Below, one piece after another: positions 26,010 to 33,594 of a stretch of 64,000 nucleotides of DNA. A program made the position numbers and the translations under genes. Source of the DNA: Brachybacterium halotolerans (GTDB lineage Bacteria; Actinomycetota; Actinomycetes; Actinomycetales; Dermabacteraceae); the NCBI RefSeq assembly GCF_016623465.1, contig NZ_JAEDAJ010000003.1, positions 263,285 to 327,284 on the forward strand, written 5' to 3'. Every line of letters starts with the position of its first letter. The first letter of the stretch is position 1. Under the pieces are notes generated by a model that saw nothing but the letters and a program-made list of their open reading frames with translations, was not told the origin of the DNA and did not search any database.

Positions 26010-26063
26010 TTCACAGGGCTGTGAAGTACCTTCGCACGCTAGACTTCACTGGTCGGTGAAGTC
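26010..26063. promoter_or_regulatory. Twin TetR operators between MFS and tetR-like gene
   Basis: Two inverted repeats share TTCAC-N6-GTGAA: 26010-26025 (TTCACAG-GG-CTGTGAA) and 26042-26063 (GACTTCAC-N6-GTGAAGTC), centres 35 bases apart. On the minus strand TTGACT (26060-26065) and TAGCGT (26036-26041), 18 bases apart, make a promoter for the MFS gene that the second site covers. Confidence 0.7.
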
Positions 26064-26095
26064 AATCCGGGAGCAGAGGAGACGGAGGAGACGAC

Positions 26096-26710
26096 ATGGA
26101 TGGCGCACGAGAGATGTCCGGGACGGCACCGCCCGCCGATCCTGACCGGACGTCACATCTGACCCCGGGCGCGCAGCGCATCCTGGAGGCAGCGGGCCCC
26201 CTGTTCTACGAGAACGGAATCCATGCGGTCGGGGTGGACACGATCGCCGAGGTCTCCGGGGTCACCAAGCGCACGCTCTACGATCGCTTCGGCTCCAAGG
26301 ACGCACTGGTCGCCACCTACCTTCAGCTCCGCGACGAGGCCTGGCGGAGGACGCTCGAGACGCACGTCGCAGCCGCGTCGCCGCCGCGGGCGCTCGCCGT
26401 GTTCGACGCCTACGAGGATGCCGAGCAGACGGATCGCGGCTGCGCCTTCCTCAACGCTGCGGGCGAGCTGCCCCCGGACCACCCAGGGCAGGTCGTGGTG
26501 CGAGCCCACAAGGCGCATGTGCGGAGGCGGCTCGGAGAGCTCGTCGAGGAGTCCGCGGAGTCACCTGCGGCCGGGGATGTCGCCGAGCATCTCTTCCTGC
26601 TGCTCGAGGGTGCCATCGCGCATCGGGGGATCGACGGGGACGCCCACCGCCTGCGAGATGCACGACGCCTCGCCACAAAACTGCTGACTCGGCGCTGGAC
26701 CCCGGAGTGA
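26096..26710 (+). CDS. TetR-family regulator
   Basis: This 204-residue repressor has the N-terminal TetR helix-turn-helix (GVDTIAEVSGVTKRTLYDRFGSKDAL, split across about residues 45-72) and a ligand-binding C-terminal half with a Cys in DRGCAFLNAAGELP, a pattern common in one TetR subgroup. ATG at 26096 is preceded by GGAGGAGACGAC. It faces the MFS gene and probably represses it and itself through the twin operators. Confidence 0.9.
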   Translation: MDGAREMSGTAPPADPDRTSHLTPGAQRILEAAGPLFYENGIHAVGVDTIAEVSGVTKRTLYDRFGSKDALVATYLQLRDEAWRRTLETHVAAASPPRALAVFDAYEDAEQTDRGCAFLNAAGELPPDHPGQVVVRAHKAHVRRRLGELVEESAESPAAGDVAEHLFLLLEGAIAHRGIDGDAHRLRDARRLATKLLTRRWTPE

Positions 26711-26717
26711 CCTGTTC

Positions 26718-26738
26718 CGGGCCGGGTACCGCGGCCCG
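26718..26738. terminator. Hairpin between convergent tetR and marR genes
   Basis: CGGGCCG (26718-26724) and CGGCCCG (26732-26738) form a perfect 7-bp stem with a 7-base loop, in the 33-base gap between two convergent stops. Confidence 0.5.
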
Positions 26739-26743
26739 CTTCC

Positions 26744-27301
26744 TCACCCGTCGTCGTCGAGGACCCGCGCGAGCGCGCCCAGGCCGTCGAGCAACTGCTC
26801 GGCCCCGGGCGCGCCGAGGGCGTCGAGCATCGATCGCTCGATCTCGCGCACCTGCCCGTCGGCCTCGCCGAGCAGGCCCTCCCCTTCGTCGGTGAGCTCG
26901 ATGGGCAGGCCCCTGCCGCTCGGGGCGGAGGCGGGCCGCGTGACCAGCCCGCGAGTCTGCAGGCCCGTGACCACACTGTGCATGGACTGGGCGGTGACGA
27001 AGCCGGCACGGGCGAGCTCAGCGCTCGTCTGCCCGGGGCGCAGCCGGAGGTTCTGGAGGCACACGTACTGCGGCACCGTGAGCCCGAGCGGCCGCAGCCT
27101 CGCGTCCATCCGGGAGTGGAGCGACGCCTGCGCGCGCTTGAGCACGTAGCCGATCCGTCGCCCGAGGTCGCCGGGAGCCGAGACCACGGCGCCGGCATCC
27201 TCGGCGGCGACCGGTGCGGCGACCCCGCCCGATCCTCCGCCGATCTCCTCGCCCGCGTCCGAGCCCGATCCCTCTCCCGGTCCCACTTCCGCTCCATCCA
27301 T
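26744..27301 (-). CDS. MarR-family regulator
   Basis: This 185-residue protein has a Gly/Ala/Glu-rich leader of about 40 residues, then a winged helix-turn-helix (LTVPQYVCLQNLRLRPGQTSAELARAG, split over residues about 73-100, wing near SGRGLPIELTDEGE). MarR proteins are usually dimeric repressors released by phenolics, oxidants or metabolites. No Shine-Dalgarno is seen at 27301, and a later start cannot be excluded. It diverges from the VOC gene over an 18-bp palindrome likely to be its operator. Confidence 0.88.
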   Translation of the reverse strand: MDGAEVGPGEGSGSDAGEEIGGGSGGVAAPVAAEDAGAVVSAPGDLGRRIGYVLKRAQASLHSRMDARLRPLGLTVPQYVCLQNLRLRPGQTSAELARAGFVTAQSMHSVVTGLQTRGLVTRPASAPSGRGLPIELTDEGEGLLGEADGQVREIERSMLDALGAPGAEQLLDGLGALARVLDDDG

Positions 27302-27355
27302 ATCAGCATCTTGACATAGGGCCTTTCCGCCGGTTGTATATCAGTGTCCTGATAT
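27301..27355. promoter_or_regulatory. MarR operator and VOC-gene promoter
   Basis: A perfect inverted repeat ATATCAG-TGTC-CTGATAT lies at 27338-27355. A weaker related site (TATCAGC-N4-TGACATA) lies at 27301-27318 over the marR start. TTGACA (27311-27316) with TTGTAT (27334-27339), 17 bases apart, forms the promoter for the VOC gene; its -10 lies just under the strong palindrome. Confidence 0.7.
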
Positions 27356-27373
27356 TGATCGGAAGGATCCGCC

Positions 27374-27754
27374 ATGACCGCCACCGGTCCCGACTTCATC
27401 GCCCTGCAGGTGCGCGACCTCGACGCCGCCGCGACCTTCTTCGAGGAGCACCTCGGTCTGCGACGCGCGCCCGCGTCCCCTCCGGGCGCTGTCGTCTTCG
27501 GCACCTCGCCGATCCCCTTCGCCGTGCGCGAGCCGCTGCCCGGCACCGACCTCGACGCGGCGAGCCCACGGCCCGGCGTCGGGGTCGCCCTGTGGCTCGC
27601 GGTCGAGGACGCCGATGCCCTGCACGAGCACCTCGTCGGCGCGGGCGTCGAGGTGCTCGGCCCCGTCGCCGACTCGCCCTTCGGCCGGACCCTGACCTTC
27701 GTCGGCCCCGAGGGGTACGCGCTCACCGCCCACACCGCGCAGGGCCCCGCCTGA
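27374..27754 (+). CDS. VOC/glyoxalase-family protein
   Basis: This 126-residue single-module vicinal-oxygen-chelate protein opens FIALQVRDLDAAATFFEEHLGL and closes with GRTLTFVGPEGYALTAH. It may be a dioxygenase, a glyoxalase or an antibiotic-binding protein; the metal ligands are not clear enough to decide. It is under a MarR-type operator and its stop overlaps the next start in TGATG, so it is co-translated with the glycosylase-like gene. Confidence 0.82.
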   Translation: MTATGPDFIALQVRDLDAAATFFEEHLGLRRAPASPPGAVVFGTSPIPFAVREPLPGTDLDAASPRPGVGVALWLAVEDADALHEHLVGAGVEVLGPVADSPFGRTLTFVGPEGYALTAHTAQGPA

Positions 27755-28644
27755 TGGCGGCCGGCCACACCGTCACGCATGACCTCGAGGTCCGCGGACC
27801 CTGGTCGCTCAGCACGAGCCGCCGCTTCTGGGAGGGTTTCGCCCCGCAGCGGCTCCCCTCCCAGGAAGGCCCGCTGACCACCGTGTTCCGCGCCGACCGC
27901 ACGTGGGAGCCGCTCCGGGCGCAGGTCACGCAGGACGGCCCCATCGCCCGGATCTCCGTCGGCCGCACGGACGGCGGAGATCCGAGGGATCCCGAGGCGG
28001 CGATCGCGCAGGTCGCGCGCTTCCTCTCCCTCGACGTCGACGCCGGCTCGTGGCCGACGATCGGCGAGCACGATCCCGTGATCGGCGATCTGCAGCGCGA
28101 GCTGCCGGGGCTGCGACCCTGCGGCTTCCACTCGCCTTACGAAGCGGCCGCGTGGGCCGTCCTCTCCCAGCGCATCCGCATCACCCAGGCGGCCTCCCTG
28201 CGCGAGCGCCTCACCGCGGACCTGGGGGAGGACGGCGCCTTCCCCGCCCCGCAGGCGCTCCTCGAGGCGGATCTCGACCTGCCCGGCCGCAAGACGGAGT
28301 ACCTGCGCGCCGTGGCCCGCGCCGCGCTCGACGGGACCCTGGACGGCGAGCATCTCCGCGACCTCGACCCGGACGACGCCTTCACCGAGGTGCAGGGCAT
28401 CCTGGGCCTGGGCCCCTTCGCCGCCGAGCTCGTGGTGATCCGCGGGGCGAACGCCCCCGATGCCCTCCCCCGTCACGAGCGCCGGCTCGCGCAGGAGATC
28501 ACCGAGCGCTACGGCGAGGACGCCGACGTCGCCGCGGTGAGCTCCGCCTGGCGGCCGTTGCGATCCTGGGCCGCCGTGCTGCTGCGCATCGGACGCGAGG
28601 AGCGCACGGGCGAGATCGAGGGCAGGCGCCCCGGCAGGGAATGA
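27754..28644 (+). CDS. AlkA-like HhH-GPD DNA glycosylase
   Basis: This 296-residue protein has an AlkA-type N-terminal domain and a helix-hairpin-helix glycosylase core: FHSPYEAAAWAVLSQRI, then VQGILGLGPFAAELVVIRG. In AlkA homologues the catalytic Asp follows as D-V-F-P-x-x-D. Here the segment reads DALPRHE, placing Glu at that position. Activity may be altered. The family excises alkylated bases. Coupling to the VOC gene and MarR control suggest an inducible damage or detoxification unit; that is inference. Confidence 0.8.
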   Translation: MAAGHTVTHDLEVRGPWSLSTSRRFWEGFAPQRLPSQEGPLTTVFRADRTWEPLRAQVTQDGPIARISVGRTDGGDPRDPEAAIAQVARFLSLDVDAGSWPTIGEHDPVIGDLQRELPGLRPCGFHSPYEAAAWAVLSQRIRITQAASLRERLTADLGEDGAFPAPQALLEADLDLPGRKTEYLRAVARAALDGTLDGEHLRDLDPDDAFTEVQGILGLGPFAAELVVIRGANAPDALPRHERRLAQEITERYGEDADVAAVSSAWRPLRSWAAVLLRIGREERTGEIEGRRPGRE

Positions 28645-28710
28645 GCCTGGCCGGCACCGACGAGCCGCCGGCCGATCGGCCGACGACCGGCAGGCCCGAC
28701 GCCGCCGACG

Positions 28711-29052
28711 TCAGAAGCGCACGGCGATGCGGTCGATCGCACGGCCGACGGGGTCCTGATCGCGGGACACGTCCGGCTCGGGCGGGGCAGGCGGCTCGTC
28801 CTCCCGGGAGAGGCGGGCGATCGGGACGGTCGCATCGGGGGCGAGGGTGCGGGTGATCGCGGCGTTCCCGCGCTCGAAGGCCTCGGCCGGGGTGCGCGGT
28901 GACGGGTCCGCGGGGCGCACCCAGCGGGGGTCGTCGTCGGGCGGAGGAGCGGGGAGGAGGACTCCGAGGACCACGCGGATCGCGGCCCCCAGGGCGACGG
29001 AGACGGCGGCGATGAGAAGGATGAGGGCCAGGCCCATGACGAGTGTGCTCAT
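28711..29052 (-). CDS. Single-helix membrane hypothetical protein
   Basis: This 113-residue protein has one N-terminal helix (LVMGLALILLIAAVSVALGAAIRVVLGVLL) and a proline/aspartate-rich cytoplasmic tail ending VGRAIDRIAVRF. I do not recognise a family. It is divergent from the LysR gene over 89 bases that contain a GAACA-N12-TGTTC dyad, so LysR might regulate it. Confidence 0.55.
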   Translation of the reverse strand: MSTLVMGLALILLIAAVSVALGAAIRVVLGVLLPAPPPDDDPRWVRPADPSPRTPAEAFERGNAAITRTLAPDATVPIARLSREDEPPAPPEPDVSRDQDPVGRAIDRIAVRF

Positions 29053-29089
29053 GACTCGATCCTGCGGCCGGCGATACGGAAGGACAAGC

Positions 29090-29111
29090 GAACATTCCTA
29101 CCCCATTGTTC
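29090..29111. promoter_or_regulatory. Dyad upstream of the LysR gene
   Basis: GAACA (29090-29094) and TGTTC (29107-29111) are inverted arms with 12 bases between, in the divergent gap. TAGGGT at 29130-29135 stands 6 bases before the LysR start and TTGTTC (29106-29111) is 18 bases upstream of it, so the dyad overlaps the -35. Confidence 0.45.
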
Positions 29112-29141
29112 AGCACTGCTGATCGGTCGTAGGGTGGCCGC

Positions 29142-30119
29142 ATGCTCGATCCCGTGAAACTCCGCGTGCTGCGCTCCGTCGCCGCGACCGGCAGCATCCG
29201 CGCGAGCGCCGAGGCGCTCGGATACACGCCGTCGGCCGTGAGCCAGCAGCTCTCCGCGCTGCGCCGGGAGACCGGCGTCGACCTGGTGGAGCGCTCCGGC
29301 CGCGGCATCGAGATCACCCCCGCGGGCGCGGAGATCGCGCGGGCCGCGGGCACCGCCCTGGACGCGCTCGACGACGTGCAGCGCCTGGCCGCGAACCTGC
29401 GGGAGGGACGCTCCGGGACCCTCACCTTCGCCTACATGACCTCGGTCGCCGCCACCTGGGTCCCGCGCCTGGCGCAGGACGTGCGCGAGGCCTTCCCCGA
29501 CCTCTCCCTCACCCTCCTGCACCGGGACTGCTCGGCGAGCGAGCTCGATCTGCGCGGGGACGTGCTGATCGCGGACGACATCGACGCGGAGCCCGGCACC
29601 GACTGGCAGCTCTGCGACCTCCTCGAGGAGTCGTACGTGGCCCTCGTGCCCTCGAGCCACCCTCTGGCCTCCCGCGAGAGCGTGGCCCTCGCGGATCTCG
29701 CCGAGATCCCGTGGGCCACGGACGACCCCCTGGACTCCACCTGGTTCGCTCGGATCCTCTCGTCCTGCCACGCCGCCGGGTTCACACCCCGGGTCGAGGT
29801 CAATCCGCCCGACTACTCCGCCGTGCTGGGCTTCATCGCCTCCGGGGGCTTCGTCAGCGTGCAGCCCTCGCTGCTGGAGCAGAACCCGCCGCCCGGCGTC
29901 GTCGTCCTCCCGCTGCGCTCCCCGGCGCCGCGCCGCAGCCTGCAGGTGTGGGTGCGTCGGTCCTCCGCGAAGAACCCTGCCGTGCAGTTCATGGTGCAGC
30001 GCCTGTGGGCGATCGCCGCCGACCACGCCGAGCGCATCCCCGGGATCACCCTTCTGGGAGCGCCGCCGCAGCCCGCGGCCGACGTGACGCGCTCCCCGGC
30101 CGCCCCGGTCGCCGGGTGA
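29142..30119 (+). CDS. LysR-family regulator
   Basis: This 325-residue regulator has the LysR helix-turn-helix at the N-terminus (SIRASAEALGYTPSAVSQQL, about residues 19-38) and a two-lobed effector domain ending in an alanine/proline tail. The start lacks a Shine-Dalgarno but has a -10 box 6 bases upstream, so it is probably leaderless. The regulated gene is likely the divergent membrane protein or itself. Confidence 0.88.
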   Translation: MLDPVKLRVLRSVAATGSIRASAEALGYTPSAVSQQLSALRRETGVDLVERSGRGIEITPAGAEIARAAGTALDALDDVQRLAANLREGRSGTLTFAYMTSVAATWVPRLAQDVREAFPDLSLTLLHRDCSASELDLRGDVLIADDIDAEPGTDWQLCDLLEESYVALVPSSHPLASRESVALADLAEIPWATDDPLDSTWFARILSSCHAAGFTPRVEVNPPDYSAVLGFIASGGFVSVQPSLLEQNPPPGVVVLPLRSPAPRRSLQVWVRRSSAKNPAVQFMVQRLWAIAADHAERIPGITLLGAPPQPAADVTRSPAAPVAG

Positions 30120-30134
30120 GATGATCCGAGGAGC

Positions 30135-30154
30135 CCGCGCCGACGCCGGCGCGG
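30135..30154 (+). terminator. Hairpin after the LysR gene
   Basis: CCGCGCCG (30135-30142) and CGGCGCGG (30147-30154) form a perfect 8-bp stem with loop ACGC, 16 bases after the LysR stop and before the ribosome binding site of the next gene. It could terminate or attenuate. Confidence 0.5.
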
Positions 30155-30177
30155 ATCCGCCGTGAGGAGGAGGCCCC

Positions 30178-30738
30178 ATGAGCAGCGACAGCACCGGCAC
30201 CGAGGGAGCGCACGCCGTGGACATCGATGCCCGCATCCGCGACCTGCCCGTCCGCGCCGAGATCGCCGACGACACCCTGATCCTCGAGGTTGACATCGCC
30301 GGCACCGAAGAGCAGCTGTGGCGCGCGATCACCGATCCCGAGCAGCTCGCCCGCTGGTCCCCCGTCGTCCCCGACCGTCGGCTCACCGAGGTGGGACCGG
30401 CGCTCAGCCGCGAGACGCCCGACGAGGACCCGGTCGCTGCCGACGTCCTCGCGACCGCCGGCCAGCACGCCCTCACCCACCGCTGGGGCGACGCCACCAT
30501 GGGCTGGATGATCGAGGAGGGCCGACTGGACATCCAGGTGGGCCTGCCCGACGTGCAGCAGGCCCAGTACTTCGCCGCCGGCTGGCAGGTGTGCCTCGCG
30601 GTGCTCGACGCCCAGCTCAGCGGCCTCGACCAGGAGCGCATCGTGGGCATGGACGCCATGGACCACGGCTGGGAGGAGCTGCGGGCGCGCTACGCCGAGG
30701 AGTTCGGGCACCCGGACGGGGAGTCGCCGGAGGCGTGA
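30178..30738 (+). CDS. SRPBCC/AHSA1-domain protein
   Basis: This 186-residue protein matches the START-like SRPBCC fold used by Aha1-type and polyketide-cyclase proteins: LILEVDIAGTEEQLWRAITDPEQLARWSP, then the helix grip at the C-terminus (AGWQVCLAVLDAQL). These bind hydrophobic ligands; the specific role is unknown. GAGGAGGAGG precedes the ATG. It stands between LysR and a sugar kinase. Confidence 0.8.
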   Translation: MSSDSTGTEGAHAVDIDARIRDLPVRAEIADDTLILEVDIAGTEEQLWRAITDPEQLARWSPVVPDRRLTEVGPALSRETPDEDPVAADVLATAGQHALTHRWGDATMGWMIEEGRLDIQVGLPDVQQAQYFAAGWQVCLAVLDAQLSGLDQERIVGMDAMDHGWEELRARYAEEFGHPDGESPEA

Positions 30739-30930
30739 GCCGGGGCGGACGGCCCCGCCCACCGCGTCGACGGAGCCTCCGCGGCGACCCACGCCCCGCG
30801 GCAACAGGCGGCCGCGAGCGCGCGCCCGGCTGCGCGTTCCCTATCCTGGAGCGCATCGCCGTGCCGTGACGCCGCACGGCAGCGCGCCCGGACCAGCCGG
30901 GCTTCGTGACGCCCATCTGCTGGAGGACCT

Positions 30931-32421
30931 GTGACCCCGCGCTTCTCGATCCCGACCGACGACGCCGTCGGCCCCTTCGTCGTCGGACTCGACGTCGGCT
31001 CCGGCGGCAGCCGCGCCGCCGTCTACGACGCCTCGGGACGCGAGGTCGGCACGCGCCACCACAAGGTCGAGCACGCGTTCACCACCGCGGCCGACGGCAC
31101 CTCCACGATCGACGCCGATCAGATCGTCGAGGAGCTGTGCGTGGCCATGGAGGCCGTCCTCGACGGCGCCCTGCCCGGGCCCGTCGTCGGCATCGGCGTC
31201 GACACCTTCGCCTCCTCCCTGGTGGCGGTCGACGCCTCGGGCGCCGCCCTGACCCCGTGCATCACCTACGCGGACACCCGCTGCCGCGACCAGGTCACCG
31301 CCCTGCGCGAGGAGCTCGACGCCGTCGCCCTGCACGACCGCACCGGCTCCCGCCTGCACTCCTCGTACAACACACCGCGCCTGCGCTGGCTGCGCGATGA
31401 GCACCCCGACGTCTTCTCCCGCGCGAGCTCGTTCATGGCGCTCGGCGAGTACGTCGCCCTGAAGCTGCTGGGAGAAGGCGTGCTGGGCACCGCGTCGGCC
31501 GCCTGGGGCGGGATGATCGACCGCCGCACCGGTGAGTACGTGCCCGAGCTGCTGGAGGCTGCCGGGGTCTCCGCGGACCTGCTCGGGGCCCCGCGCGACC
31601 CCTCTCAGGGGCAGCCGGTCGCGGGCACCCCGCTCGCGCAGCGGATCCCCGCGCTCGCCGACGCCACCTGGATCCCCGTCGTCGGCGACGGCCTGAGCGC
31701 GAACCTCGGGATCGGCGCCGTCGGCCCCGGCACCTGGGGCATCTCCACCGCCACCTCCGGTGCGATCCGCCAGCTGCTCGACACCGAGACCGGCACCCTG
31801 CCCGGGGGTCTCTGGGCCTACCGCGTCGATGCGCGCCGCACCCTCGTCGGCTCCGCGATGAGCGACGCCGGCCGCGTCCTCGACTTCGCCCGCACCCGCT
31901 TCGCGATCCCCGAGGACGTCTCCCAGATCGACACCGAGTCCCTGCTCGGTGCGGCCCCGCAGGCCGGGAACCCGCTGGTGGTGCCGTTCCTCTCCGGCGA
32001 GCGCGGCACCAAGTGGCGCGACAGCGCCCGCGCGGTCCTCGCGAACGTCTCCGCGTCCACCACCGCCGAGGACCTGCTGCGCGGCTGCTTCGAGGGCCTC
32101 GCCCTGTCCTACCTGCGCATCGCCGACCAGCTGCGCGAGGTCGGCGGCGCCCCGCAGCGGATCGTGCTCTCCGGCGGCATGACGGAGAACGCTCCGGCCT
32201 GGCTGCACCTGCTGGCCGACGCCCTCCAGACCCCCATCGACCACGTCGCGATCTCCCGCTCCACCATGCGCGGCGCCGCGCTTCTCGCCCTCGAGCAGAC
32301 CGTGCCCGACGCCGAGCGGGCGCCGATCCCGGTGCGCAGCACGATCGAGCCCGTCGCCGCCCACGCCGACTACTACCGCGAGCGCCTCGCGCGCTTCGAG
32401 ATCCTCGCCGACGTCGCCTGA
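30931..32421 (+). CDS. FGGY-family carbohydrate kinase (gluconokinase-like)
   Basis: This 496-residue kinase has the ASKHA ATPase fold: phosphate-1 loop VVGLDVGSGGSRAAVYD at the N-terminus, a catalytic-region Asp in TYADTR, an ATP-binding LSGGMTEN region near residue 420, and GTWGISTATSG. The closest groups are gluconokinase/xylulokinase-type; the sugar is not determined. GTG at 30931 is preceded by GGAGGACC. Its stop lies 60 bases before the chosen GNAT start. A LacI regulator, a DeoR regulator and a GPH transporter elsewhere in the window could belong to the same sugar route, but nothing shows this directly. Confidence 0.88.
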   Translation: MTPRFSIPTDDAVGPFVVGLDVGSGGSRAAVYDASGREVGTRHHKVEHAFTTAADGTSTIDADQIVEELCVAMEAVLDGALPGPVVGIGVDTFASSLVAVDASGAALTPCITYADTRCRDQVTALREELDAVALHDRTGSRLHSSYNTPRLRWLRDEHPDVFSRASSFMALGEYVALKLLGEGVLGTASAAWGGMIDRRTGEYVPELLEAAGVSADLLGAPRDPSQGQPVAGTPLAQRIPALADATWIPVVGDGLSANLGIGAVGPGTWGISTATSGAIRQLLDTETGTLPGGLWAYRVDARRTLVGSAMSDAGRVLDFARTRFAIPEDVSQIDTESLLGAAPQAGNPLVVPFLSGERGTKWRDSARAVLANVSASTTAEDLLRGCFEGLALSYLRIADQLREVGGAPQRIVLSGGMTENAPAWLHLLADALQTPIDHVAISRSTMRGAALLALEQTVPDAERAPIPVRSTIEPVAAHADYYRERLARFEILADVA

Positions 32422-32480
32422 TGGCCCACTCGTCCGGCTCTCGGATTGCCACGCGAGCCCGGACGCGGTGTGCTTGTGCC

Positions 32481-33470
32481 ATGGACCCGACACTGCGCGC
32501 CCCCAGCGTCCCCGAGCTGCTCCTCGCCGCCGACGCCCTCGCCACCTGGCAGCGGGACGACGCACCGCTGCAGCTGCACCCCGGCGACCTGGGCTGGCAC
32601 AGCATGAGGGGGCTGGCGGCGACCGCCGCGGCGACCCGGGTCTGGGAGCTGGACGACGTGCCGATCGCGATCGGGCTGCTCGACGGCCCGGATCTGCTGC
32701 GTCTGGCCTTCGCCCCCGGCGCGGAGGACGACGAGGCCCTGGCCCGACGGATCTCGAGCGATCTGGCCGACCCCTCGCACTGCATCCTCGACGCGGGCCC
32801 GGGTGCGGTCGAGGCGCGTGGCGCGGCCGCGCTCCGGCGCACTCTCGCGGCCGACGCCTGGGAGGAGGGCGAGCTCTGGACGCCGCTCCGCCTGGATCTG
32901 GGCCCGATGCCGGACATGAGCGATGCGCTGGCCTCCGCCGACGTCGTCGACCCGCAGTCCGCCCCGGACTTCCCGGAGGACGATCCTGACCTCGATCCCT
33001 CGGATCCGGCCGACGCCCCGTCGACCGATCAGGGCCTGCCCGCGCGGCTCTCCCCCGTCGAGGAGTGGGCGCGCGTCCACTTCTCCGCGTTCCGACGCCG
33101 CGACCCCTCGCCCGCCGAGCTGCGCCGCCGGGCCCGGGACTGGACCGTGATGGCCGCGACCCCGCTCGCGAGCTCGTCGCTCACGCTGCTCGGCCGCGAC
33201 GACGACGATGCGGCGGTCGCGATCGCGACGGTCTGGTCGGCGGGCCCCGGCCGTCCCGGCCTGCTCGAGCCCGTCGCCGTGCACCCCGACCATCGGGGGC
33301 GCGGGTTCGGCCGGGGGATCACGCTCTCCGCCGTCCATGCGCTGCGGGCGATGGGCGCCTCGAGCGCGCTCGTGTGCACCCCGAGCTCCCTCTCGGGCGC
33401 GGTTCCCACGTACCTCTCGGCGGGCTTCCGTGCCGACGCCGAGGTGGCCGACATGCAGCGCAGGTTCTGA
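32481..33470 (+). CDS. GNAT N-acetyltransferase, two-domain
   Basis: This protein is about 329 residues long. The C-terminal GNAT domain has LEPVAVHPDHRGRGFGRGITLSAV, with the acetyl-CoA loop R-G-R-G-F-G, and ends SAGFRADAEVADMQRRF. The N-terminal half looks like a degenerate GNAT. A start at 32421 overlaps the kinase stop (TGATG), but codons between 32421 and 32481 have many A/T third positions and encode a Cys/Arg-rich stretch, so ATG 32481 is preferred. The stop lies inside the first unit of a 25-bp tandem repeat. Confidence 0.8.
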   Translation: MDPTLRAPSVPELLLAADALATWQRDDAPLQLHPGDLGWHSMRGLAATAAATRVWELDDVPIAIGLLDGPDLLRLAFAPGAEDDEALARRISSDLADPSHCILDAGPGAVEARGAAALRRTLAADAWEEGELWTPLRLDLGPMPDMSDALASADVVDPQSAPDFPEDDPDLDPSDPADAPSTDQGLPARLSPVEEWARVHFSAFRRRDPSPAELRRRARDWTVMAATPLASSSLTLLGRDDDDAAVAIATVWSAGPGRPGLLEPVAVHPDHRGRGFGRGITLSAVHALRAMGASSALVCTPSSLSGAVPTYLSAGFRADAEVADMQRRF

Positions 33471-33539
33471 GGGGCCGGAAGGACCCGCCTTCTGAGGGGC
33501 CCGAGAAGCCCGTCTTCTGAGGGGCCCGAGGGGCCCGTC
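33465..33539 (+). repeat. Three 25-bp tandem repeats starting in a stop codon
   Basis: Three units of 25 bases (33465-33489, 33490-33514, 33515-33539) begin TTCTGAGGGGCC. The first unit contains the last Phe codon and the TGA stop of the GNAT gene. Units 2 and 3 differ at two positions and unit 1 at several. GC-rich partial self-complementarity (GGGGCCC) could help termination. Confidence 0.9.
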
Positions 33540-33594
33540 CTTCGGTCCCGACAAGGGCCGTGCGCACGCCGACGAGCCGTGACAGGCTGACCCG

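Noticed and set aside
28669-28682. CGGCCGATCGGCCG palindrome as a terminator
   Set aside because: It has no loop and no supporting flank; a 14-bp palindrome like this is not unusual at this GC content.
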